The notes under the pieces are model-generated. The model did not search any database. It was not told the origin of the DNA and saw only the letters and a program-made list of their open reading frames with translations. DNA of 64,000 nucleotides from Paenibacillus pini JCM 16418. GTDB lineage: Bacteria; Bacillota; Bacilli; Paenibacillales; Paenibacillaceae. The position numbers and the translations under genes were made by a program. Shown one piece after another: positions 54,758 through 62,221 of the stretch. Location: assembly GCF_000576305.1 (NCBI RefSeq), contig NZ_BAVZ01000013.1, positions 46,286-110,285 on the forward strand. Reading direction: 5' to 3'. Within the stretch, counting starts at the first letter, position 1, and the number at the start of each line of letters is the position of its first letter.

Positions 54758-56295
54758 ATGGATAAACCAAATGAAATCATTGTTGTCCTGGACTTCGGGG
54801 GACAATACAACCAACTTATCGCACGACGCATTCGTGATTTGGGCGTTTATAGCGAATTAATGCCTTACAATACACCTGTAGAGAAGATTCGGGAGTTATC
54901 TCCTAAAGGGATCGTATTCTCAGGAGGACCATCTAGCGTGTATGCAGAAGGTGCACCGCATGTTGACCCAGCTATTTATGAGCTTGGACTACCGATTTTT
55001 GGTATTTGCTACGGTATGCAATTGATGGCGCAACAGCTTAAAGGTAAAGTAGAGCGTTCATCTAAGCGTGAATACGGTAAAGCAGATCTTGAGTTTGCTC
55101 CAAATTCAGTTTTAGTTAAAGGTCTTGAGGACAAGCAGACCGTATGGATGAGTCATGGAGACCATGTTGTTGAGCTGCCTGAGGGATTCAAGCTTGACGC
55201 AGGAACGGAATCAGCTCCAATTGCGGCGATGAGTAATTTGGACAAGCAGCTTTATGCTGTTCAATTCCATCCTGAAGTGCGTCACTCTGTTCAGGGTAAT
55301 GAAATGATCAAAAACTTCTTATATGAAGTATGTAAATGCGAAGGTAACTGGACGATGGAATCCTTCATCGAAGAGAAGATTAAAGATATTCGCAATGAAG
55401 TTGGCGACCGTAAGGTGCTGTGTGCACTAAGTGGTGGAGTAGATTCTTCCGTCGTAGCGATGTTGATTCATAAGGCAATCGGAGACCAATTGACTTGTAT
55501 GTTCATTGATCACAACCTCTTGCGTAAAGGTGAAGCAGAGAGCGTTATGGAAACCTTCGTTGGTAAATTCGATATGAAGGTAGTTAAGATTGATGCACGT
55601 GAACGTTTCATGTCGAAGCTTGCAGCGTCGATGATCCTGAGCAGAAGCGTAAAATCATCGGTAACGAATTCATCTATGTTTTCGAAGAAGAATCGAAGCA
55701 ATTTGATGATTTCACATTCCTTGCCCAAGGTACCCTTTATACAGATATCGTAGAGAGTGGTACAGCTACTGCTGAAACCATTAAATCTCACCATAATGTA
55801 GGCGGACTTCCAGAAGACATGAAGTTTAAGCTTATTGAACCGCTGAACGCATTGTTCAAGGATGAAGTACGTAAGGTTGGTGAAGAATGTGGATTGCCAC
55901 CTGAAATCGTTTGGCGTCAACCTTTCCCAGGACCGGGTCTAGCTATTCGTGTTCTAGGTGAAGTAACAGAAGAAAAACTGCAAATTGTACGTGAGTCCGA
56001 TTATATCCTGCGTGAAGAAATTGCGAAGGCTGGTCTGGATCGCGAAATTTGGCAGTACTTTACGGCTCTCCCTAACATGAAGAGCGTTGGCGTAATGGGT
56101 GATTCCCGTACGTATTCCTACACGGTAGGTATCCGTGCTGTAACTTCAATCGACGGTATGACTGCGGACTGGGCTCGTATCCCTTGGGATGTGCTTGAGA
56201 AAATTTCCGTACGTATCGTTAACGAGGTAGATAACGTAAACCGTATCGTTTACGATGTGACTTCTAAGCCACCGGCTACGATTGAGTGGGAGTAG
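54758..56295 (+). pseudogene. guaA: GMP synthase (glutamine-hydrolysing), one-base frameshift in the ATP pyrophosphatase domain
   Basis: The class I amidotransferase domain is intact (Cys in [18 protein letters not shown]-like FHPEVRHS), as is the ATP-PPase P-loop [15 protein letters not shown] (near 225). The frame breaks at 55625: CTTGCAGCGTCGATG should be CTTGCAGGCGTCGATG, restoring [17 protein letters not shown] and reading on through [27 protein letters not shown] and [13 protein letters not shown] to 56295. The repaired protein has about 512 residues. It makes GMP from XMP, and no other guaA lies in the window. A dead copy is unlikely in a prototroph, so error is favoured. GGGAGG precedes the ATG. 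Confidence 0.9.
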
Positions 56296-56322
56296 GCTTG
56301 AGATTAGTAAATCTGTAATATC

Positions 56323-56368
56323 AAAAAACCTCTTATCTGCGTTTTCTCGCAAATAAGAGGTTTTTTTT
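56323..56368. terminator. Bidirectional terminator between guaA and the DUF4097 gene
   Basis: AAAAAACCTCTTAT pairs with ATAAGAGGTTTTTT, with an inner TGCG/CGCA pairing and a long T tract. Confidence 0.92.
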
Positions 56369-56382
56369 ATTATTTCAACTAT

Positions 56383-57192
56383 TTATTTAACGAACTCAAG
56401 GTTAATATCTCCATTATTTGTATTTACCTCTAAAGTCTTATTCCCCCCGCTTTTATTTTCAGGGAGATTATTTTTTCCTTTGGAGGCTTTACTTGATATA
56501 TTAAAGACGTCATATGAACCTTTAATGGTACCCGTAATATCTCCATTCTTAGAGTTTAATTTCAACGTATCGTCAACCCCAACGGAGGTAACTTTGATAT
56601 TACCATCTGAATTGGACGCATCAACGGAACCCTTGATGTTTACATCGGATAATAACATGTCGTCATTTTTGGTTTTCAACACCAAGCTTTTATCAACTGC
56701 GACGTTTTTCAATTCAATCTTGCCACCTGAGTTTGCTAAATCAACGGCGCCAGCAATATTCAATTTAGAGACTTTAATATCACCGTTAGTTGTTTTAATA
56801 TGAATCCCGCTGGCAATGTCGGTTGGAACGGCTATCTTTATATTACGATGCGTCTTTTCGGTATCCAGACCAATATAATCTTTCCAATTCTTATGATTAA
56901 CCGCGTTCATTGTAAGTTCCTTGTTGTCTGAAACCTTTAGATCATAGGATTCCTTTTCACTTTCAAAATAATCGATATGAATCTGCTTATCGTTAGACGC
57001 TATCAACTCAATGGCTCGATCTTGGGTAGTTAGAGATATTTGGCTGACTTTCTCCGATTCAACAGTGTAATTTTTTTCTTCGTATGAAGATGAAGTATCC
57101 TGCGAACTAGAATCTGTTGTGCAGGCTGAAGTAACGAGTGCTAATCCGAGTGCAATAAGGATCCCCGACGTTTTTTTATATATTGTATTCAT
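56383..57192 (-). CDS. DUF4097 lipoprotein (putative adhesin-like beta-repeat protein)
   Basis: 269 residues. A lipoprotein signal peptide has the lipobox VTSAC (Cys near 24), then repeated beta-strand units (IKTTNGDIKVSKLNIAGAVD, LANSGGKIELKNVAVD, KTKNDDMLLSDVNIKGSVD, NSKNGDITGTIKGS) typical of DUF4097 right-handed beta structures. Function unknown. Its ATG overlaps the HAAS gene stop (ATGA at 57189), making it the third gene of a PadR-HAAS-lipoprotein operon, a common arrangement of a signalling module. Confidence 0.88.
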   Translation of the reverse strand: MNTIYKKTSGILIALGLALVTSACTTDSSSQDTSSSYEEKNYTVESEKVSQISLTTQDRAIELIASNDKQIHIDYFESEKESYDLKVSDNKELTMNAVNHKNWKDYIGLDTEKTHRNIKIAVPTDIASGIHIKTTNGDIKVSKLNIAGAVDLANSGGKIELKNVAVDKSLVLKTKNDDMLLSDVNIKGSVDASNSDGNIKVTSVGVDDTLKLNSKNGDITGTIKGSYDVFNISSKASKGKNNLPENKSGGNKTLEVNTNNGDINLEFVK

Positions 57193-57773
57193 ATGAAGTC
57201 AACCTCTTTCTTAAATTTAAGTTTAACTTTTCTTGTGAACCAAATGGCCAATCCCATCAGCTTTTTGGAAATTAGTTTAATCGGGCGAAATGTCACAATG
57301 CCCACACTCACGCTAATTAAGCCTCCAAAGAACATAAGTAAACTGAGTGGAATATCTTCACTAAAATGAATAACCGAAGCAACTACTCCTGCAATTCCAG
57401 CCACCATGAAGGAGAGTTCGATTAAAAATAGAGTAAGTACGATCAACCATACGCACGCATAAAAAACGAATATCACTGCAAACAAAGTTATCAATAATGG
57501 TGAAGCTAGGCATATCAATGCAATATTACTCTTTGAAAGCTGATTTCCCGAGACGGGAACGATCAGCTTAATTAAAGGCGTGGAATCAAGAATAATCTCA
57601 CTTGCAATGTCATCAATGCGTCCAAGTCCCATGACTGCATCTTCTTCGTTCATTCCTTCATCCATGCGATCGTCAATGATTTCAGAATAAAAATCCAGAG
57701 ATTTCGTAATTTCATTTTGTGGTAGCGTGTTTAATTTAGTAGCAAGTTCGGATAAGAATGTTAATTTATTCAT
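57189..57773 (-). CDS. HAAS domain (DUF1700-like) membrane protein
   Basis: 194 residues from ATG 57773, with AAGGAAGGAG six nucleotides upstream; the in-frame start at 57800 lies inside padR and precedes that site. The HAAS signature is FLSELATKLNTLPQNEITKS, DFYSEIIDDRMDEGMNEEDA and VMGLGRIDDIASEIILD (about residues 4-60). Three or four membrane segments follow (about 75-165). It overlaps padR by 8 nt and the lipoprotein gene by 4 nt. It may link membrane signals to PadR. Confidence 0.86.
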   Translation of the reverse strand: MNKLTFLSELATKLNTLPQNEITKSLDFYSEIIDDRMDEGMNEEDAVMGLGRIDDIASEIILDSTPLIKLIVPVSGNQLSKSNIALICLASPLLITLFAVIFVFYACVWLIVLTLFLIELSFMVAGIAGVVASVIHFSEDIPLSLLMFFGGLISVSVGIVTFRPIKLISKKLMGLAIWFTRKVKLKFKKEVDFI

Positions 57774-58083
57774 AGTTTGCTCCTTCCTTAACAAATTCAT
57801 GTAGAGCTATTACGGACTCCCATTCATTTAGAAAGTTATGAATTTTATCCTTACCCTGCTCTGTGATTTTGTAATATTTACGCAGCCTGCTGTTGTGTTC
57901 AACCGAGTATATTGTGACGCAGTTCTGGGTCTCCAATCGCTTCAATATGGGATAGAGCGTTGATTCTGAAATTTCTATATGCTTTGATAGATCCTTTACA
58001 ATTTTATATCCATAAGAATCTTCTTTTGAGAGAACCGTCAGTACACAAACTTCTAACAAACCGCGTTTTAACTGTACGTCCAT
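57766..58083 (-). CDS. PadR family transcriptional regulator
   Basis: 105 residues from ATG 58083, with AGGGGG upstream. The PadR winged helix is clear: QLKRGLLEVCVLTVLSKEDS, YGYKIVKDL, SESTLYPILKRLETQNCVTI and the wing NSRLRKYYKITEQGKDKI. It is first in a three-gene operon with the HAAS protein and DUF4097 lipoprotein, and probably represses it. A related PadR-HAAS pair lies at 28415. Confidence 0.9.
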   Translation of the reverse strand: MDVQLKRGLLEVCVLTVLSKEDSYGYKIVKDLSKHIEISESTLYPILKRLETQNCVTIYSVEHNSRLRKYYKITEQGKDKIHNFLNEWESVIALHEFVKEGANYE

Positions 58084-58101
58084 AGCATGCCCCCTACCCA
58101 T

Positions 58102-58576
58102 TCATTAAAAATTAAAATTGTAATTTGTCATTTATGTGATGCCCGAATGCACCAAAATATTATACATCGCATTATACTATGCGTTACATAGCATATCAAC
58201 ATACACACCTTATGTTCTTTGAATTAATGGAATATGTTACTTGAATAGAAGGGGGTGGAACATAGAGTTAGTGGGATTTTAATATCATAAGATTAGAAGA
58301 AAATGGATGTGAGTAGCGGCCTTCAATTAGTACGCTCACTCTGTCAGTATGCAGCTGTTAGTAATCTGTAAAATATATTTTCCTTCCGTAACCTTGACGA
58401 ATCCATGAAGCTGGTTTTTTTGTTCGGAGCTTATGTAATTACTCGGTTATTTATATTTTTCCGTGATTTGTATAAGGATCATCGTATTTTATCATTCCGT
58501 TATAAGATGAAATGTATATAATTAAGCTGTGCCTTTTTTATCTCAATCCACTCCCTAAAGGAAGGAGAGAACGAAC
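58102..58576. other. 475-nt intergenic region between divergent padR and D-amino acid operon
   Basis: AT-rich, with no credible small ORF, riboswitch or strong palindrome. TATAAT-like sequence near 58515 may be the promoter of the operon at 58577, but a matching -35 is unclear. Confidence 0.5.
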
Positions 58577-59682
58577 ATGATAGAAATAAGCTCATTGGAA
58601 ACACCATGTATTGTTATTGATGAAAATATTGTGAAGCATAATATCGCGACGATGGCTGAGTTTGCAAGGCAGAATGGAGTTCAGCTAAGACCGCATATCA
58701 AGACTCACAAAATTCCTGAGTTTGCACTGCAGCAAGTCTCTCAAGGAGCAGTAGGAATCACGACTGCGAAAGTAAGCGAAGCAGAGGTTATGGCCGATCA
58801 TGGAATTAGCGATATCTTTATTGCTTATCCGATTGTAGCTCCTTCCAAAATCAAACGTGTGATCGCTTTGGCTAAGCGTATCCGAATTTCAATTGGTGTG
58901 GAAAGCATGGCAGCAGCGGAGGAATTATCTCGGCAGGCAACAGAAGCAGGGGTAACCCTTCAACTTCGTCTTGAAGTGGATACTGGACTTGCACGCACTG
59001 GCGTAGCCCCTCACCAAGCATTGGAGCTTGCGCAGCAAATTGCTGCGTTACCAGGACTTGATCTAAACGGGATCTTTACTTTTAAAGGTGCAGTCTATAA
59101 AGGTTCATCCACGCTTGATTTAGAGGCAGCAGGTTTAGAAGAAGGACGGATCATGGTAGAGACTGCTGAAATACTACAAAATGCTGGCTTGAGAATTCAA
59201 CATGTCAGTGTGGGTTCGTCTCCAACGGCCATTTATGCGGCGAAGGTCGAGGGTGTTACCGAAATAAGACCGGGGACGTATATTTTCAATGATCGTATGC
59301 TTACGGTTATGAAGCTTGCCAAATTGAAGAATGTGCGGCCAAAGTTCGTGTCACGATTGTGAGCGTTCCCAGCCCCGACCGACTTGTAGTGGATGGGGGT
59401 AGCAAAACATTCGCTACCGACGTTCAGCCTAATCAACCACCACTCCAGTTAAAAGGGTTCGGTGAGATTATAGGGTACCCGGACGCGATCCTTGAGAGAA
59501 TGAATGAAGAGCATGGAATGATCCGTACGAACAGTGCGCATGGATTGCGTGTAGGACAGACACTCGACATTATACCCAATCATATCTGCTCCACTGTGAA
59601 TCTGCATAATGAAGTCTATATAACGAATGAAGAAGAAGGAATACGAACATTAGCAGTTTTAGCAAGAGGAAAGCTAGCTTAG
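58577..59682 (+). pseudogene. D-threonine aldolase / D-serine dehydratase-like PLP enzyme (fold type III), one-base frameshift
   Basis: The N-terminal alanine-racemase-like barrel has the PLP motif LRPHIKTHKIPE (about residues 33-44) and LRLEVDTGLARTG. The frame breaks at 59318: CTTGCCAAATTG should be CTTGGCCAAATTG, restoring KLGQIEECAAKVRVTIVSVP. The C-terminal domain carries RLVVDGGSKTFATD and the zinc pair in PNHICSTVNLHNE. The repaired protein has about 368 residues. Such enzymes cleave D-threonine or eliminate D-serine to aminoacrylate. GAAGGAGAG precedes the ATG. A D-amino-acid deacylase and a RidA protein follow, supporting a D-amino-acid pathway. Confidence 0.88.
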
Positions 59683-59714
59683 CAGAACAGGATCATGCGG
59701 GAGGTTTAGCATTC

Positions 59715-61328
59715 ATGCTCGATATCATCATTGAAAATGGTAGATTGGTAGATGGCAGTGGGAATCCGTGGTTCTTTGGACAATTAGGCGTAAAAGATGG
59801 AGTGATTACCCATGTGGGTAGGACGGATGAAGAGAGCAAAGAGCGTATAGACGTTAAGGGTCAAGTTGTTGCCCCAGGCTTTATTGATGGGCACTGCCAC
59901 TCAGATTTGCTCATTCTAGATCAGCCAGACAGCGAATTTAAAGTGCAGCAAGGAGTTACCACTGAGGTCGTGGGGAACTGTGGCCTTGCACCTGCACCTT
60001 ATTTTAAGCATAGAGCCGCGGAGCTGCAGAGCTACATTGAACCGGTTATCGGCAAAACGGCATGGGCTTGGCCATGGGAGAACATCGAGGAGTATATGGA
60101 GTATCTATCCAAGTCACCTGCTTCGGAAAATGTTTCAACCTACGTCGCTCATGGAGCTCTTCGAATCTCAGTCATGGGCTTTGACAACCGTCCAGCATCA
60201 CCGGCAGAGCTGAAGCAAATGAAAGAACTGCTAGAAGCTGGGCTACAAGCGGGTGCCATCGGTTTATCGATTGGCTTGCTGTACGCACCTGGAAGCTACA
60301 CTTCAAAAGAAGAACTAACGGAGTTATGTAAGGTCGTAGCCCGTTACAATGGCTTGCTCTCTACTCATATTCGCGGTGAGGGTAACAATTTACTCGCCTC
60401 TGTACGGGAAGTAATTTGGATTGCTGAGCGTAGCGGTGTATCACTGCATGTTAGTCATCTTAAGGCAGCGGGCAAAATCAATTGGGGCCAAACGGGTAAC
60501 GCTCTAACTCTAATTGAGGATGCAAGAAGCCGGGGGATGGATGTTACTTGTGATGTTTATCCTTATTCAGCTGGATCGACTTCACTTACTACTATTCTAC
60601 CACCTTGGGTATTGGAGGGCGGAATCGAATCTACTCTAGAACGTCTTAAGGATCCTGCTATTCGCAAACGCATTAAACTTGAACTACGAGAGGAACAGCA
60701 AGATTGGGATAATCTCGTTGCTTCGACGGGCTGGCAAAGTGTTTACATATCAGCCGTCACATCTCAGGCTGGGCAGTTGCTTGAAGGCAAACATGTGCTT
60801 GAAATCAGTGAAATATGGGGAATGGACCCTGAGGATGTTGTACTAGAACTTCTGGCTCGTGAACAGGGAAAGGTATCGATTGTATATTTCCACATGTCAG
60901 AAGATGATGTGAAGGAAGTCATTCGGTATGATAAATCACTGATTGCTTCAGATAGCCTAGGCTGTGTTACGGGTAAACCTCACCCACGTTCTTACGGTAC
61001 ATTTCCACGTCTCTTTGCTAAGTATGTTCGGGAACAGAAAGTGCTTACGTTAGAGCAGGCTGTACGAAAAGTGACCTCTTTTCCAGTTCAGCGCTTCAAA
61101 CTAGGTAAACGCGGATTACTCGTTCCAGGTTATGCGGCGGATATCGTCGTGTTTGATCCAGAACGTATCGCGGACACAGCATCCTATCAAGATCCAATCC
61201 GTTATCCAGACGGGATTTCATTAGTCATGGTAAATGGACGCAAGACGATGGAACATCAGCAACATACGCATGACCGACCGGGAATATTTATTCCGGTACA
61301 GCACTGCTGCTCACAACATCAACGCTGA
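59715..61328 (+). CDS. N-acyl-D-amino-acid deacylase (D-aminoacylase), amidohydrolase family
   Basis: 537 residues. Amidohydrolase metal motifs: PGFIDGHCHSDLLILDQPDS (about 53-72, HxH), GVTTEVVGNCGLAPAP (about 83-98), LSTHIRGEGN, SLHVSHLKAAGKINWG and the late Asp in IASDSLGCVTGKPHPRSYGT. The enzyme frees D-amino acids from N-acyl derivatives. CGGGAGG lies upstream of the ATG, 32 nt after the PLP enzyme gene, so they are co-transcribed. A dipeptidase-like or ureidohydrolase role is possible, but D-aminoacylase fits best. Confidence 0.88.
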   Translation: MLDIIIENGRLVDGSGNPWFFGQLGVKDGVITHVGRTDEESKERIDVKGQVVAPGFIDGHCHSDLLILDQPDSEFKVQQGVTTEVVGNCGLAPAPYFKHRAAELQSYIEPVIGKTAWAWPWENIEEYMEYLSKSPASENVSTYVAHGALRISVMGFDNRPASPAELKQMKELLEAGLQAGAIGLSIGLLYAPGSYTSKEELTELCKVVARYNGLLSTHIRGEGNNLLASVREVIWIAERSGVSLHVSHLKAAGKINWGQTGNALTLIEDARSRGMDVTCDVYPYSAGSTSLTTILPPWVLEGGIESTLERLKDPAIRKRIKLELREEQQDWDNLVASTGWQSVYISAVTSQAGQLLEGKHVLEISEIWGMDPEDVVLELLAREQGKVSIVYFHMSEDDVKEVIRYDKSLIASDSLGCVTGKPHPRSYGTFPRLFAKYVREQKVLTLEQAVRKVTSFPVQRFKLGKRGLLVPGYAADIVVFDPERIADTASYQDPIRYPDGISLVMVNGRKTMEHQQHTHDRPGIFIPVQHCCSQHQR

Positions 61329-61386
61329 AGCATTTGCATATCAACTAAAAAATACATTCATGTACATGAGAAGGAGATTATTAATT

Positions 61387-61848
61387 ATGGCTAATATCGA
61401 AAAGATTCTTGAAGAAAAAGGTATCGTGTTGGAGAAAGTACCTGTACCTGTAGCAGAATATGTTCCAGCAAAAACGGTAGGCAACCTCGTGTATACATCA
61501 GGAAATGATTGTCGTTTAAATGGGAAATTGAAATATGAAGGTAAGGTTGGATTGGATCTTACGGTTGAGCAGGGATACGATGCTGCTCGTCAGGTAATGA
61601 TAAATATTATCTCTGTGCTTAAAGATCATCTGGGTGATCTTGACCGCGTCAAGCAAGTTGTCAAAATGCTCGCTTTCGTTAATTCAGCAGACGGTTTCGT
61701 TGAACAGCCTTATGTTATCAATGGCGCTTCAGAACTGTTAGTAGAGATTTTTGGCGAAAAGGGAAGACATGCACGTTCAGCTATTTCTGCGAATGAACTT
61801 CCGTTTAATACACCGGTTGAGATTGAATTGATTGTTGAAATTGAGTAG
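61387..61848 (+). CDS. RidA family (YjgF/chorismate mutase-like fold) protein
   Basis: 153 residues from ATG 61387, with AGAAGGAG upstream; the open frame extends 5' to 61234 but only by overlapping the deacylase gene. Family features are VGNLVYTSGNDCRLNGK (about 31-47), DRVKQVVKMLAFVNSADGF and the substrate-binding Arg in RHARSAISANELP. The form is longer than E. coli RidA and belongs to the group often linked to amino-acid catabolic operons. RidA hydrolyses enamine/imine intermediates such as 2-aminoacrylate. Here it would clear the product of the PLP enzyme encoded upstream. Confidence 0.85.
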   Translation: MANIEKILEEKGIVLEKVPVPVAEYVPAKTVGNLVYTSGNDCRLNGKLKYEGKVGLDLTVEQGYDAARQVMINIISVLKDHLGDLDRVKQVVKMLAFVNSADGFVEQPYVINGASELLVEIFGEKGRHARSAISANELPFNTPVEIELIVEIE

Positions 61849-61867
61849 TTTTTAGGAAACACCCACT

Positions 61868-61880
61868 ATTTCCGAACATT
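61868..61880 (+). promoter_or_regulatory. PurR box upstream of the purine permease gene
   Basis: ATTTCCGAACATT matches the PurBox consensus AWWWCCGAACWWT at every position. A weak inverted second copy (AACATTCGTTTTC, 61900-61912) lies downstream, just before the -35 box, as in Bacillus PurR operators. Confidence 0.75.
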
Positions 61881-61916
61881 GGATAGTTAAATATGATAAA
61901 ACATTCGTTTTCTGTA

Positions 61917-61945
61917 TTGACAAGCTCCTTAGTTCTCCATAAAAT
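61917..61945 (+). promoter_or_regulatory. Sigma-A promoter of the purine permease gene
   Basis: TTGACA (61917-61922), 17 nt, TAAAAT (61940-61945), upstream of the riboswitch aptamer. Confidence 0.85.
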
Positions 61946-61977
61946 AAATGATGTGAGAAACGACAATAACTGAATAT

Positions 61978-62048
61978 CTTTTCGTATATTTCCGAGGATA
62001 GGCTCGGAAGTTTCTACGAGGTCACCGTAATGATCTAGCTACGAGAAG
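61978..62048 (+). ncRNA. Purine riboswitch aptamer, guanine type
   Basis: P1 pairs CTTTTCGTA (61978-61986) with TACGAGAAG (62040-62048). P2 is CCGAG/CTCGG with loop GATAGG, J2/3 reads AAGTTTCTAC, and P3 is GGTC/GATC with loop ACCGTAAT. In J3/1 the specificity base (position 74 equivalent) is C in GCTACG, so guanine or hypoxanthine is expected. L2 is one base shorter than the usual seven (GATAGG rather than GATAGGG or GATATGG). It should switch off expression when guanine is abundant, by permitting the downstream terminator. Confidence 0.9.
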
Positions 62049-62119
62049 AAGAGACTTGGAACACTAGAAACGATTTGATTAAACTTTTGGACATTTATGA
62101 TGTTCTTTGATAGTCGTCG

Positions 62120-62143
62120 ATTTTAGAAAATCTCTTTTTTTTG
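62120..62143 (+). terminator. Weak hairpin with T run in the riboswitch leader
   Basis: GATTT and AAATC flank TAGA, followed by TCTTTTTTTT. The stem is short, so it is a minor termination or pause candidate. Confidence 0.35.
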
Positions 62144-62148
62144 CATAA

Positions 62149-62184
62149 CACCCGGTGGATCTTATAGATCTAGCCGGGTTTTTG
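62149..62184 (+). terminator. Strong intrinsic terminator, expression platform of the guanine riboswitch
   Basis: ACCCGG pairs with CCGGGT with an inner GATCT/AGATC stem and a T5 tail, 38 nt before the permease start. The antiterminator pairing with P1 was not evident by eye. Confidence 0.8.
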
Positions 62185-62221
62185 TCGTAATGACTCAATT
62201 ATTTAAGGGGGATTTTTACTA

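Larger units (their letters stand above)
61849..62221 (+). other. Regulatory leader of the purine permease gene
   Basis: The 373-nt leader holds, in order, a PurR box, a sigma-A promoter, a guanine-type aptamer and one strong plus one weak intrinsic terminator. It has no coding capacity of note. Confidence 0.75.

Noticed and set aside
2096..59682. Programmed ribosomal frameshifting as the reason for the ten broken frames
   Set aside because: The sites lack a common slippery heptamer and downstream structure, and lie in unrelated genes whose homologues are not frameshifted.
61234..61330. Frameshift at the C-terminus of the D-aminoacylase gene
   Set aside because: The final residues are unusual, but the family end is variable and no alternative frame restores a recognisable motif.
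61234..61386. 5' extension of the RidA reading frame
   Set aside because: It overlaps the deacylase gene in another frame; AGAAGGAG and ATG 61387 define the true start.
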